A DNA stretch of 64,000 nucleotides from Micromonospora echinospora (GTDB lineage Bacteria > Actinomycetota > Actinomycetes > Mycobacteriales > Micromonosporaceae). Shown in pieces: positions 37,879-47,106 of this stretch. A model generated the notes under the pieces. It was not told the origin of the DNA and searched no databases. It worked only from the letters and a program-made list of their open reading frames with translations. Positions within the stretch are counted from its first letter, which is position 1. Every line of letters begins with the position of its first letter. The stretch is from assembly GCF_900091495.1 (NCBI RefSeq), contig NZ_LT607413.1, forward strand, positions 1,302,001-1,366,000. Reading direction: 5' to 3'. A program made the position numbers and the translations under genes.

Positions 37879-38683
37879 ACAGCCCGCAGAGCTGGTCGAA
37901 GGTGGGACGGTCGGCGGCGGCCAGCAGTGGCAGGGCGTTGCCGCCGGTGACCCGGTAGGGGGTGCCGTCAGCGGCACCGGCGCAGCCACCGGCCCGCTCG
38001 TACAGAAACAGCCCGGCCGCGTGGTCCCACGGTTTCTCCCAGCTCACCGCGAGCGCGTCGGCCCGGCCGGTGACCAGGTCGAGATAGCTGTGACCGATCC
38101 CGTCGCAGGGGACGACGGTCGCGCCGAGTCCGGCGAGCCGGTCGACCACCAACTGGTCGACCGGGGTGTGGTAGCGCGGATCGGTGTTGACCACCCGCAG
38201 CCCCGGCCACCCGGCCCCAGCGGGGACGGTGACCGGCCGGCCGTCCAGCCAGGCACCACCCGCCGACCCTGCCGAGGCGGTGGCCAACGTCCCGCTGACC
38301 GGGGCGTAGACCCAGGACGCCACGGTCCGTCCGGCCACGGAGAGTGCCACCATGGTGCTGAACCGGGTGCCGCCGGCGACGAAACCAGCCGTACCGTCGA
38401 CGGGGTCGATGATCCAGACCGGCGCCGGCCCGCCGAGCGCAGCCAGCACGGCCGGGTCGCGGGCGACCGCCTCCTCACCGACGGCGGTGGAGCCGGGGAG
38501 CAGCCGAACCAGTTCCTCGGTGAGCCGCTGCTCGGTCAGCGTGTCGGCGACGGTCACCAGGTCGCCGGGGGCCTTCTCCGCGATGCTGGCGGCGTCCAGC
38601 CGGCGGAACCGGGTCATCACCACCTCGTCGACGACCCGCCTGACCAACTGACCCACTGCGGTGAACCGGGCGAGATCCAGCAT
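37844..38683 (-). CDS. Inositol-monophosphatase-family phosphatase
   Basis: This 279-residue Mg-dependent phosphatase has the family motifs GEEAV, WIIDPVDGTAGF (metal Asps) and SWEKPWDHAAG. The family includes inositol, histidinol, fructose-1,6-bisphosphate and adenosine-bisphosphate phosphatases, so a 5'-nucleotide or sugar phosphate is possible. It is transcribed towards the MFS gene and overlaps it by 35 bases. That linkage suggests but does not prove membership of the radical SAM pathway, where it could dephosphorylate a nucleotide product. Confidence 0.87.
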   Translation of the reverse strand: MLDLARFTAVGQLVRRVVDEVVMTRFRRLDAASIAEKAPGDLVTVADTLTEQRLTEELVRLLPGSTAVGEEAVARDPAVLAALGGPAPVWIIDPVDGTAGFVAGGTRFSTMVALSVAGRTVASWVYAPVSGTLATASAGSAGGAWLDGRPVTVPAGAGWPGLRVVNTDPRYHTPVDQLVVDRLAGLGATVVPCDGIGHSYLDLVTGRADALAVSWEKPWDHAAGLFLYERAGGCAGAADGTPYRVTGGNALPLLAAADRPTFDQLCGLFTAGAPETGGR

Positions 38684-38759
38684 CGCCCGATGCTAGTGGT
38701 CGGCGCCGCGTCCGGCTGACCCGCTCAGCGTCGCCGGCCGACGACCCTAGGCTGACCGG

Positions 38760-39647
38760 GTGCACCCCGACCTGCTCCCCCACCTCCGCTGCCCGGTCTG
38801 CGGCCAGCCGCTGCACCAGGCCGACGCGGCGCCGCCCCGCGCCCTGCGGTGCCCGGCCGGGCACAGCTTCGACATCGCCCGACAGGGTTACGTCAACCTG
38901 CTGACGGGCCGGGCACCGCACGTCGGCGACACCGCCGAGATGATCGCCGCCAGGGAGGAGTTCCTGGCCGCCGGGCACTACGACCCGTTCTCGGCGGCAC
39001 TCGCCACCGTGGCCGCACGGGCGGTGCCGCGTCCTGTCCGGTCCGGCGACGGCGTGGCCGAACCGGTGGCGTACCCGGATCTGGTGGTGGACGCCGGAGC
39101 CGGCACCGGCCGGCACCTCGCCGCGGTGCTCGACGCCGTGCCGACCGCCGTCGGCCTGGCGCTGGACGTCTCGAAGCCCGCACTACGCCGGGCGGCCCGG
39201 GCGCATCCCCGGGCCGGCGCGGCCGTCTGCGACACCTGGGGCCGGTTGCCGCTGGCCGACGCCACGGTCGCGGTACTGGTCAACGTCTTCGCCCCGCGCA
39301 ACGGGCCGGAATTCCGTCGGGTACTCCGGCCGGACGGCGTCCTGCTCGTGGTGACACCGACCGCCGAACACCTGGTCGAGCTGGTGGACCGGCTGGGGCT
39401 GCTGCGGGTCGACCCGACCAAGGACGCCCGAGTGGCCGGCAGCCTCGCGAAACACTTCGAACCGGCCGGGCAGAGCACCCACCGGCACCGGCTCCAGCTG
39501 ACCCGGAAGGAGGTGCGGACCCTGGTCGGTATGGGGCCGAGCGCCTGGCACACCGACCCGGCCCGGCTCACCGCGCGGATCGCCACCCTGCCCGAGCCGG
39601 TCACGGTGACCGCCGCCGTCCGGCTCACCCACTACCGCCCGACCTGA
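38760..39647 (+). CDS. RlmA-type 23S rRNA guanine-N1 methyltransferase
   Basis: This 295-residue SAM-dependent methyltransferase has an N-terminal zinc knuckle (CPVCGQPL and RCPAGHSFD) and the start segment GYVNLL. It also has the SAM motif VVDAGAGTGRH and a late VNVFAPRNGPEFRRVLRPDG. RlmA(I)/RlmA(II) enzymes methylate G745 or G748 of 23S rRNA; the actinobacterial TlrB form gives macrolide resistance. RlmA(I) and RlmA(II) cannot be told apart here by eye. The start is GTG, divergent from the IMPase gene across 76 bases. Confidence 0.85.
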   Translation: MHPDLLPHLRCPVCGQPLHQADAAPPRALRCPAGHSFDIARQGYVNLLTGRAPHVGDTAEMIAAREEFLAAGHYDPFSAALATVAARAVPRPVRSGDGVAEPVAYPDLVVDAGAGTGRHLAAVLDAVPTAVGLALDVSKPALRRAARAHPRAGAAVCDTWGRLPLADATVAVLVNVFAPRNGPEFRRVLRPDGVLLVVTPTAEHLVELVDRLGLLRVDPTKDARVAGSLAKHFEPAGQSTHRHRLQLTRKEVRTLVGMGPSAWHTDPARLTARIATLPEPVTVTAAVRLTHYRPT

Positions 39648-39659
39648 CCGCCCGGCCCG

Positions 39660-39760
39660 CCACCCGGCCGTCCCGGGTCGGCGGGCCGAAGCCGGCAGCC
39701 CCAGGTGGCGGGCCGAAGCTGGCAGCCCCGCGCGCCGAACCGGGCCGGCAGCCCCGGGTG
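39660..39760. repeat. Degenerate short tandem repeat
   Basis: Imperfect copies of GGCGGGCCGAAGCYGGCAGCCCC follow one another between the rlmA-type and DUF4272 genes. It lies in a 131-base convergent gap and no gene is seen there. Confidence 0.5.
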
Positions 39761-39778
39761 TCTCGGGCGGCGAGGTCC

Positions 39779-40462
39779 TCAGGTGGAGAGGTCGACCTCT
39801 TCCCAGCCCGGGGGCGGGTCGTGGTACGGACCGCGCAGCACCACGGCCCACTCCAACGCCCAGCGACGCTGGCCGATGGCGTGCGAGTCGATCACCCCCG
39901 GCAACGGCAGCCCTTCCCGCTCCGATTCCAGGTACGCCCAGTCCAGGCAGTAGTGCAGGTCGAGCAGGGCCGCCGCGTCGGCGGGATGCTGCGGGGCGAC
40001 GAGCAGCCGTGCCCGCCAACCGTCGAACGTCTCCCCGCCGGCGATGTTGGGCAGCTTCGCCACCAGGTCGTCGTCGACCGGCAGGGACGGGTCGAGCTGC
40101 CGGGTCAGGCCGAGCACCCAGGTCAGCGCGAAGAGGGCGTCGTGGTGCAGCACGAACGAGCGGTGGTCGCCCTTGCCGGCGGTGACGAAGTCCCACTCCG
40201 GCGGGGTGACCGAGTCCATCAGCCGCGAGTTGAGCAGCCAGCCCATCGCCGCCTCGGCCGGCATGCCGAAGCAGCGGGCCAGGATCAGGTGCAGGACGGC
40301 GATCCGCGCCTCGACCTCGCTGACCGGCCGCACATCGATCTCGTCCCCCGGCTCCCAGACCAGCGGGAAGTTCTCCGGCGGCAACGGCAGCCCGAGCCGG
40401 CTCAGCTCGTCGAGACTCGCCTCCCGGACGTCACCCGGGTCGGGCGCGGGTACGGCGGTCAC
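39779..40462 (-). CDS. DUF4272-domain protein
   Basis: This 227-residue protein matches the DUF4272 pattern: EARIAVLHLILARCFGMP, then WLLNSRLMDSVTPPEWDFV and LDLHYCLDWAYLESEREG near the end. It has no signal peptide or membrane helix. The family function is unknown. The GTG start lies 15 bases after deoA, so it is the last gene of the cdd-deoA transcript. Confidence 0.85.
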   Translation of the reverse strand: MTAVPAPDPGDVREASLDELSRLGLPLPPENFPLVWEPGDEIDVRPVSEVEARIAVLHLILARCFGMPAEAAMGWLLNSRLMDSVTPPEWDFVTAGKGDHRSFVLHHDALFALTWVLGLTRQLDPSLPVDDDLVAKLPNIAGGETFDGWRARLLVAPQHPADAAALLDLHYCLDWAYLESEREGLPLPGVIDSHAIGQRRWALEWAVVLRGPYHDPPPGWEEVDLST

Positions 40463-40477
40463 CTCGGCCCGCCCGCC

Positions 40478-41758
40478 TCAGGCGATCCGCTCGATCACCA
40501 GCGGGTTCGCCGCTGGCGCGGTCGGGGTGATCCGGACCGCCTCCGCCGCCTCGGCCCGGGCGGCCGGGATCCGGCCGGCGTCCTCGGCCCGCAACTCGTA
40601 GAGGGGTTCACCGGCCCGGACCGGGTCACCGGGGCGCTTGTGCAGCACCACCCCGGCCGGGACGCTGACCGGGTCCTCCTTGCGGGCCCGGCCCGCGCCG
40701 AGTCGCCAGGCGGCCACCCCGATCGCGTACGCGTCGACCGCGGCGACGAACCCGCCTGCCTCGGCACGGACCACCTCGACCTCGTTGGCCTTCGGCATCG
40801 GGGCGTCCGGGTCGCCGCCCTGGGCCCGGACCATCGCCCGCCAGGCGTCCATCGCCCGACCGCTGCGGAGCGCGGCGGCCGGGTCGGCGTCCGGCAGTCC
40901 GGCGGCGTCGAGCATCTCCCGGGCCAGGGCGAGGGTCAGCTCCACCACGTCGGCCGGGCCGCCCCCGGCGAGCACCTCCACCGACTCGGTCACCTCGACC
41001 GCGTTGCCGACCGCGAGACCGAGCGGGGTGGACATGTCGGTGAGCAGGGCGACCGTCCGCACGCCGTGCGCGTCTCCCAGCCCGACCATGGTGCGGGCCA
41101 GTTCCCGGGCCTGGTCGACGGACTTCATGAACGCCCCGGAGCCGACCTTCACGTCGAGCACCAGCGCGCCGGTGCCCTCGGCGATCTTCTTGCTCATGAT
41201 CGAGCTGGCGATCAGTGGGATCGCCTCGACGGTGCCGGTGACGTCGCGCAGCGCGTAGAGCTTGCGGTCGGCCGGGGCGAGCCCCTCCCCGGCGGCGCAG
41301 ACCACCGCGCCGACGTCGCGGAGCTGGGCGATGAACTCGTCGTTGGTCAGCGCGGCCCGCCAGCCGGGGATCGACTCCAGCTTGTCGAGGGTGCCGCCGG
41401 TGTGCCCGAGGCCCCGCCCGGAGAGTTGCGGCACCGCCGCCCCGCAGGCCGCGACCAGCGGGGTCAGCGGGAGCGTGATCTTGTCGCCGACCCCGCCGGT
41501 GGAGTGCTTGTCGACGGTGGGTCGATGCACGGCGGAGAGGTCCAGCCGCTCGCCGCTGGCGATCATCGCGGCCGTCCAGCGGGCGATCTCCGGAAGGGTC
41601 ATGCCGCGCAGCAGGATCGCCATGGCCAGCGCGGACATCTGCTCGTCGGCCACCAGCCCCCGGGTGTACGCGTCGACCACCCAGTCGATCTGCGCGTCGG
41701 AGAGCACGCCGCCGTCCCGCTTGGCGCGGATGACGTCGACCGCCGCGAAACCGCTCAT
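40478..41758 (-). CDS. deoA: Thymidine phosphorylase
   Basis: This 426-residue pyrimidine-nucleoside phosphorylase cleaves thymidine or deoxyuridine with phosphate to the base and 2-deoxyribose-1-phosphate. It has the family signature SGRGLGHTGGTLDKLE, KHSTGGVGDKITLPL for phosphate binding, and the C-terminal biotinyl-like domain ending ERIA. The product, after a mutase step, feeds DeoC encoded 30 kb away. The ATG overlaps the cdd stop by 4 bases. Confidence 0.96.
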   Translation of the reverse strand: MSGFAAVDVIRAKRDGGVLSDAQIDWVVDAYTRGLVADEQMSALAMAILLRGMTLPEIARWTAAMIASGERLDLSAVHRPTVDKHSTGGVGDKITLPLTPLVAACGAAVPQLSGRGLGHTGGTLDKLESIPGWRAALTNDEFIAQLRDVGAVVCAAGEGLAPADRKLYALRDVTGTVEAIPLIASSIMSKKIAEGTGALVLDVKVGSGAFMKSVDQARELARTMVGLGDAHGVRTVALLTDMSTPLGLAVGNAVEVTESVEVLAGGGPADVVELTLALAREMLDAAGLPDADPAAALRSGRAMDAWRAMVRAQGGDPDAPMPKANEVEVVRAEAGGFVAAVDAYAIGVAAWRLGAGRARKEDPVSVPAGVVLHKRPGDPVRAGEPLYELRAEDAGRIPAARAEAAEAVRITPTAPAANPLVIERIA

Positions 41759-42483
41759 CGCTCCCCCTCCCCAGCCTGCTGGCCGGGCCAGCGGGCCGGG
41801 ATCTCCGTCGGCGGTTCGCCCTCGCCGGCCCAGTACATGGTGCCGGTCGCGTCGACCACCACCACCCGGGGCGTCCGGGCGTGTCCCCAGGTGATCGCCG
41901 CAGCCGGGTCGTCCCAGGTGGGGCCCTCCTCCAGCACGCCGGTCTCGGCGCCCACGTCGTCACCGGCCGACCGTTCCCAGTACGCCGTCCAGACCTGCTG
42001 CCCGGCGTTCAGGTCCGGATGCACGAAGACGGTGCCCCGGCCCCGCCAGGCGGCCAGCCGCTCCGGCACCACCGGCACCGGGACCTCGCCGACCACCGCC
42101 TCCAGGTCGGCCACGTCGAACGCGTGCGGCAACAGTTCGGCCATCCGCAGCGGGCCGCCCTTCGCCTCGATCAGGCACTCCGGTCCGCCGTGCTCCCAGA
42201 GGATCTGCCGGCACCGGCCGCACGGCATCAGCGGCTCGCCGGTGGCGTCCACGCAGGAGAGGGCCACCAGCCGCCCGCCGCCGGAGGAGTGCAGCGCGGA
42301 GACCACGCCGCACTCGGCGCAGAGCACCACCCCGTACGCGGCGTTCTCGACGTTGCAGCCGACCACCACCCGACCGTCGTCGACCAGGGCTGCGGCCCCG
42401 ACCGGGAACCTCGAGTAGGGCACGTAGGCGTGCCGCATGGCCTCGGTGGCGGCGGCGCGCAGCCGCTCCCAGTCGATGTCCAT
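41755..42483 (-). CDS. cdd: Cytidine deaminase with C-terminal extension
   Basis: Residues 1-130 form a standard homotetrameric-type cytidine deaminase: NVENAAYG, zinc ligands Cys55 (CAE, with catalytic Glu57), and Cys88 and Cys91 (PCGRC). Typical enzymes end at about 130 residues, but this chain continues to 242. The tail contains GTVFVHPDLNAGQQVWTAYW and RTPRVVVVDATGTMYWAGEG and seems folded rather than low-complexity. Its role is unknown. It converts cytidine or deoxycytidine to uridine forms, upstream of DeoA in the same operon. Confidence 0.93.
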   Translation of the reverse strand: MDIDWERLRAAATEAMRHAYVPYSRFPVGAAALVDDGRVVVGCNVENAAYGVVLCAECGVVSALHSSGGGRLVALSCVDATGEPLMPCGRCRQILWEHGGPECLIEAKGGPLRMAELLPHAFDVADLEAVVGEVPVPVVPERLAAWRGRGTVFVHPDLNAGQQVWTAYWERSAGDDVGAETGVLEEGPTWDDPAAAITWGHARTPRVVVVDATGTMYWAGEGEPPTEIPARWPGQQAGEGER

Positions 42484-42615
42484 GCCGGCGATTCTGCCCC
42501 ACTCCTGCGGCGGCCTGCGGCGGGGCCCGGCCTGCCCGGTTCCGGGTCGTCCTCGACACGTTAGCGACGGCGGACGGGCCCGGGGACGTACCGTCGGATC
42601 GCCGACCGGAAGGCG

Positions 42616-42651
42616 CGTGGGCCCGGTGGGATCGATCCCACCGGGCCCACG
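42616..42651 (-). terminator. Terminator of the nucleoside ABC transporter operon
   Basis: A perfect 36-base palindrome (18-base arms, functional loop of about 4 bases) lies 11 bases beyond the last permease stop. It separates the transporter operon from the downstream cdd-deoA operon on the same strand. Confidence 0.85.
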
Positions 42652-42662
42652 GACGCGAGCGG

Positions 42663-43943
42663 TCAGCCCTTGATGTACGGCTTGCCGTCGGCGGCCGGCG
42701 CGCGGACCTTACCGACCAGGCCGGCCACCGCCAGCATCGTGGCCAGGTACGGCAGCATGGCCAGGAACTCGCCCGGGATCACGCTGTTGATCGCGCTCAG
42801 GTAGGTGCCGAGCTGGTCGGCGAAGCCGAAGAAGAGGGAGGCGAGCAGCGCCCCGGTGGGACTCCACCGGCCGAAGATCAGCGCGGCCAGCGCGATGAAG
42901 CCCTTACCTCCGATCATGTTCTTGCTGAACGAGTAGAGGGCCAGCGTGTAGGAGGCACCGCCGATCCCGGCGACCACCCCGGCCAGCAGCACGTTGCGGT
43001 ACCGCACCCGGAGCACCTGCACCCCGAGGGTGTCAGCGGCGGTGGGGTGTTCGCCGACGGCTCGGGTCCGCAGGCCCCACCGGGTACGGAACAGCCCGAA
43101 CTGCACCACCAGCACCAGGATCAGCGCCAGGTAGAGGAAGAAGTTGCCCTCGAACAGCGCCGGACCGATCACCGGGATGTCGGAGAGCAGCGGGATCGAC
43201 CAGGTCTTGGCATGCGGCGGCTGGTTGTAGGTCGGCGCGTCCGGCTGCATCAGCCGTTCGTAGATGAACCCGGTCAGGCCGACCGCCAACAGGTTGAGCA
43301 CGATCCCCATCACCACCTGGTCGACCAGGTAACGGATGGTGAAGACGGCCAGCAGCAGCGAGATGAAGGCGCCGCCCAGCGCGGCGGCGAACAGGCCCAC
43401 CCAGAGGCTGCCGGAGAGGGTGCCGAACAGTGCCCCGGCGAACGCGCCCATCAGCAGTTGGCCCTCGATCGCCACGTTCACCACGCCGGAGCGTTCACAG
43501 AGCACCCCGGCGAGCGACCCGAAGATCAGTGGCAGGGCCAGCAGGAAGGTGTTCCGGACGATGTTCACCATCGGCATGAAGTTCTGCCCCACCGGCGCGG
43601 CCGAGACCTGCCAGCAGAGGAACGAGAACACGAAACCGATCACACCGACGGCGAGCAGCAGCCGGAACCAGCCAGCGGCGGCACCGGACAGCAGCGCCAC
43701 CCCGGCCGCCGTCGCGACCAGCCCGAAGACGACCGCGCCAAGAGTGCCGTTGATCTCCAGCGCGGCGCCACCCGCATCCTCGCTGAGGGTGAACCGGGCC
43801 TGTTCCCCGGTGGCCAGCGCTCCGAAGAGCACGGTCGCCAGGACCCCGAACACCGCCAGTCCGAGGCCGACCTTACGGTCCCGGGTCCAGAACCCACGAT
43901 GCACGGGGGCGACCACGACCTCCCCGACAGTCATCGTCGACAT
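42663..43943 (-). CDS. Nucleoside ABC transporter permease (second)
   Basis: This 426-residue permease of the BPD_transp_2 family (RbsC/BmpD/NupQ type) has about ten helices. Visible is the motif LIFGSLAGVLCERSGVVNVAIEGQLLMGAF, here cited by its core GVVNVAIEGQLL, and the loop FRTRWGLRTRAVGEHPTAADTLG, whose core is RAVGEHPTAADTLG. These are standard for guanosine/nucleoside import permeases. It follows the other permease by 68 bases and is the last gene before a strong terminator. Confidence 0.92.
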   Translation of the reverse strand: MSTMTVGEVVVAPVHRGFWTRDRKVGLGLAVFGVLATVLFGALATGEQARFTLSEDAGGAALEINGTLGAVVFGLVATAAGVALLSGAAAGWFRLLLAVGVIGFVFSFLCWQVSAAPVGQNFMPMVNIVRNTFLLALPLIFGSLAGVLCERSGVVNVAIEGQLLMGAFAGALFGTLSGSLWVGLFAAALGGAFISLLLAVFTIRYLVDQVVMGIVLNLLAVGLTGFIYERLMQPDAPTYNQPPHAKTWSIPLLSDIPVIGPALFEGNFFLYLALILVLVVQFGLFRTRWGLRTRAVGEHPTAADTLGVQVLRVRYRNVLLAGVVAGIGGASYTLALYSFSKNMIGGKGFIALAALIFGRWSPTGALLASLFFGFADQLGTYLSAINSVIPGEFLAMLPYLATMLAVAGLVGKVRAPAADGKPYIKG

Positions 43944-44011
43944 CTACCCATCTCCGTTCGCAACTGCGGAGTTCATGCGCCCTGCTCGTCGGTTCCTCGT
44001 GCCCGCCACGG

Positions 44012-45355
44012 CTACCAGCCCTTCGCCAGGCTGGTCTGGAGGCGGGCGGCCCGTGCGGCGCGGAGCTGGAAGATCGCCTTCACCAGTGCCGGCGCGGCAA
44101 TGAAGATGACGATCAACGCCTGTAGCACGGTGACCAGTTCCAGTGAGATCCCGGAGTACGACTGCATCCGGTTGCCGCCGGCCTGTAGCGCGCCGAACAG
44201 CAGCGCGGCCATGGCGACCCCCCAGGGGGTGACCCGGCCCAGCAGGGCGACCAGGATGCCGTCGAAGCCGATCTGGGCCACCACGAGCGGAGTGAGCGAG
44301 TTCGCCGTGGAGCCGACCACCATGTTCGCCCCGCCGAGCCCGGCCAGCGCACCGGCGATCACCATGAGCAGCACGTACGTGCGGGTCACGCTGATCCCGG
44401 CGGTCCGGGCGGCGTCCGGGTTGGCGCCGACGGCACGCAGTTCGAACCCGAAGGTCGAGCGGTTGAGCAGCCAGGCGACCGCCCCGGTCGCCACTACGGC
44501 CAACAGGATGCCGGCGTGTACCCGCAGATCGCCGCCGAGCAACCGGGGCAGTTGGGCCGACGAGTCGACTGCGCGGCTGATCGCGTCGGACCGGTCGGGC
44601 GCGTGCACGCCGTCCTGCATGATCACCCAGGACAGCAGGTAGAACGCGACGTAGTTGAGCATGATCGTGTTGATCACCTCGTGGGCGCCGGTCCGTGCCT
44701 TGAGGAAGCCCGGGACGAATCCCCAGACCGCCCCGCCCAGCGCACCGGCGGCCAGCGCCACGAACAGGTGCACCACCGGCGGCAGCGGCAGCAGGAAGCC
44801 GGCCAGCGCGGCCATGATCACACCGAGGGTCGCCTGCCCCTGCGCGCCGATGTTGAACAGCCCACCCCGGAACGCCAGGGCCACCGACAGACCGGTGAAG
44901 ACCAGCGGCGTGGTGTAGGTGAGCGTCTCGGAGATCGGCGCGAACACCGGCTGCCAGCCGCCGGAGCCGTCGATCCACGCGGAGACCGCGGCCGGGTCGA
45001 CCACCGCGCCCTTGAACAGGTTGGCGTACGCCTCGCTGACCACGGCCCAACTGGAGCTGAGCGCGTCGGTCGGACGGGCGGTGAAGTAGGCGTAGGCGCC
45101 CAGCACCTCCGGGTCGGAGATGATGATCAAGATGGCGCCGATCACCATCGCCAACAGGATGGCCAGCACGGTGACCGTGACGGTGTTGGCCGCCCAGAGG
45201 TTGTGCAGGAACCGGCTGCCCAACGAGCCGGGCGCCTCGCCGGCGCCGTCCGGCGCCTTCGTCCCGGCCGGGGTACGGGTGCCCGGGTCGGCGCCCGCCG
45301 CCTGGTCCGCCCGCTCCTTGACCGGCGGGGCCGTCCCGCCGCCGAGCTCGCTCAT
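44012..45355 (-). CDS. Nucleoside ABC transporter permease (first)
   Basis: This 447-residue permease of the same family (NupP-like) has the core [17 protein letters not shown] and the EAA-like loop [18 protein letters not shown]. An N-terminal Pro/Gly-rich cytoplasmic stretch of about 45 residues precedes the first helix. It pairs with the permease at 42663-43943 to form the membrane channel. Its ATG overlaps the ATPase stop by 4 bases. Confidence 0.92.
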   Translation of the reverse strand: MSELGGGTAPPVKERADQAAGADPGTRTPAGTKAPDGAGEAPGSLGSRFLHNLWAANTVTVTVLAILLAMVIGAILIIISDPEVLGAYAYFTARPTDALSSSWAVVSEAYANLFKGAVVDPAAVSAWIDGSGGWQPVFAPISETLTYTTPLVFTGLSVALAFRGGLFNIGAQGQATLGVIMAALAGFLLPLPPVVHLFVALAAGALGGAVWGFVPGFLKARTGAHEVINTIMLNYVAFYLLSWVIMQDGVHAPDRSDAISRAVDSSAQLPRLLGGDLRVHAGILLAVVATGAVAWLLNRSTFGFELRAVGANPDAARTAGISVTRTYVLLMVIAGALAGLGGANMVVGSTANSLTPLVVAQIGFDGILVALLGRVTPWGVAMAALLFGALQAGGNRMQSYSGISLELVTVLQALIVIFIAAPALVKAIFQLRAARAARLQTSLAKGW

Positions 45356-46911
45356 CGTGATGCCTCGATTGCTGAAAGGGAATCAGGAGTCGTGGGGGTG
45401 GCCGCCTCGCCGGTGATACCAGCCATCAACAGACCGATCTCTTCGCGCGGGGTGTCCGGAGAGATGATCCGTAGGATCCGGCCCCGGTACATCACCGCGA
45501 TCCGGTCGGCCAGGCCGATCACCTCGTCCAGCTCGCTGGAGACCACCAGCACCGCCGTTCCGACGTCCCGCTCGTGCACGATGCGCCGGTGGATGAACTC
45601 GATCGAGCCGACATCCACCCCCCGGGTGGGTTGCGCGGCCACGAAGAGCTTCAGCGGGCGGGACAGTTCCCGCGCCACGATCACCTTCTGCTGGTTACCG
45701 CCCGAGAGGGTGCCCACCGCGGCGTCGGCGCTGGGCGTACGGATGTCGAACTGGTCGATCCGCTCGGCGGCCGACCGGGCGATCGCGTCCGGCTTCAGCG
45801 CCAGCCCGCTGCTGAACGGCGGCTGGTCGTAGATGTCGAGAACCAGGTTCTCCGCGACCGAGAACTCCTTGACCACCCCGTCGACACTGCGGTCCTCCGG
45901 CACGTAGCCGACCCCGGCGCGGAGCACCTGCTTGGGCGACCAGCCGTCGATCCGCTCCCCGGCCAGGGTCACCGAACCGGCGAGCGCCGGCCGCAGCCCC
46001 ATGATCGCCTCGATCAGTTCGGTCTGGCCGTTGCCCTGTACGCCGGCGATACCGAGCACCTCACCGGCGCGGATGGTCAGGTCCACCCCGTCCACCGCCC
46101 GGCACTGCCGTTCGTCGTCGACGACGAGGCCGCTCACCTCCAGCACCGGCTCGCCGGGCTGGGCCGGGGTCTTGTCGACGGTGAGCTGGACGTGCCGCCC
46201 GACCATCAGGGCGGCGAGTTCGTCCCGGCTCGCCTCCGGTGAGGCGGTGCCGACGGTCCGGCCCCGGCGGATCACCGTGATCCGGTCGGCGATGGCCTTG
46301 ACCTCACCCAGCTTGTGGGTGATGAAGACGATCGACTTACCGGCCGCCTTGAGCGACCGCATGACCGTGAGCAGTTCCTCGGTCTCCTGCGGAGTGAGCA
46401 CCGCGGTCGGCTCGTCCAGGATGAGCAGGTCGACCTCTCGGGTCAGCGCCTTGACGATCTCGACCCGCTGCTGGATGCCGACCGGCAGGTCCTCGATCAC
46501 CGCGTCCGGGTCGACCCGCAGGTGGTAGCGCTCCGAGACCTCGACCACCTGACGCCGGGCACGCCGCTTGTCGAGGAAGCCGGCGATGCCGCCGCGTACC
46601 TGCTCGGCGCCGAGCATCACGTTCTCGGTGACGGTGAAGACGGGCACCAGCATGAAGTGCTGGTGCACCATGCCGATGCCGGCCGCGATCGCGTCCGACG
46701 GCCCACGCAGCTTCAGCGGCTTCCCGTCGACCAGGATCTCGCCCTCGTCCGGCTGGTAGAGCCCGTAGAGGACGTTCATCAGAGTCGACTTGCCCGCGCC
46801 GTTCTCGCCGAGCAGGGCGTGAATCTCTCCAGGCTCCACCGTCAGGTCGATGTGGTCGTTGGCAACCAGATCACCGAACCGCTTGGTGATGCCACGCAGT
46901 TCGAGTCTCAG
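45352..46911 (-). CDS. Nucleoside ABC transporter ATPase with apparent CTG start
   Basis: This protein has two tandem ATPase domains (RbsA/NupO type). The first has Walker [10 protein letters not shown] and signature [11 protein letters not shown]; the second has the degenerate Walker [10 protein letters not shown] and signature LSGGNQQKV. The first GTG in frame (46837-46839) would remove the A-loop strand. Upstream, the frame still encodes [19 protein letters not shown] but has no ATG, GTG or TTG. A CTG at 46909-46911 lies 5 bases after GGGAGG and gives a 519-residue full-length protein. It powers import of nucleosides captured by the BMP lipoprotein. Confidence 0.88.
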   Translation of the reverse strand: MRLELRGITKRFGDLVANDHIDLTVEPGEIHALLGENGAGKSTLMNVLYGLYQPDEGEILVDGKPLKLRGPSDAIAAGIGMVHQHFMLVPVFTVTENVMLGAEQVRGGIAGFLDKRRARRQVVEVSERYHLRVDPDAVIEDLPVGIQQRVEIVKALTREVDLLILDEPTAVLTPQETEELLTVMRSLKAAGKSIVFITHKLGEVKAIADRITVIRRGRTVGTASPEASRDELAALMVGRHVQLTVDKTPAQPGEPVLEVSGLVVDDERQCRAVDGVDLTIRAGEVLGIAGVQGNGQTELIEAIMGLRPALAGSVTLAGERIDGWSPKQVLRAGVGYVPEDRSVDGVVKEFSVAENLVLDIYDQPPFSSGLALKPDAIARSAAERIDQFDIRTPSADAAVGTLSGGNQQKVIVARELSRPLKLFVAAQPTRGVDVGSIEFIHRRIVHERDVGTAVLVVSSELDEVIGLADRIAVMYRGRILRIISPDTPREEIGLLMAGITGEAATPTTPDSLSAIEASR

Positions 46912-46993
46912 CGGAACCTCCCGAGTCCGAGCGATGGTGCAGCCTAGCCGCCGGGCGGCCCGGCGAGGAACAGGTTCGTCGATCCGCAGCGTT

Positions 46994-47037
46994 GTCGCCG
47001 CGGGCGTTCCGAGCTGGCTCGGAGCACCCGCGGCGAC
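46994..47037 (-). terminator. Intra-operon hairpin between the BMP gene and the transporter ATPase
   Basis: Arms of 21 bases (46994-47014 and 47017-47037) pair with two mismatches. It lies 70 bases past the BMP stop and 83 bases before the ATPase start. It is likely a partial terminator or 3'-stabilising stem that lets the binding protein be made in excess. Confidence 0.65.
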
Positions 47038-47106
47038 CGCATGCTCATACCGCTATGCCGGCCGGCCACCGGATCGGCGGTCGCGCCGCCGACGGCCGGT
47101 CCGGGG

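Noticed and set aside
38760..39647. Self-resistance gene for the radical SAM operon
   Set aside because: RlmA-type methyltransferases are common housekeeping or intrinsic resistance genes, and this one is divergently transcribed as a separate unit. There is no evidence of linkage beyond distance.
38849..42418. A continuous open frame of almost 1190 codons on the plus strand
   Set aside because: It runs antisense to DUF4272, deoA and cdd and through the rlmA-type gene in another frame. Its translation is Arg/Gly-rich low-complexity, typical of shadow frames in high-GC DNA.
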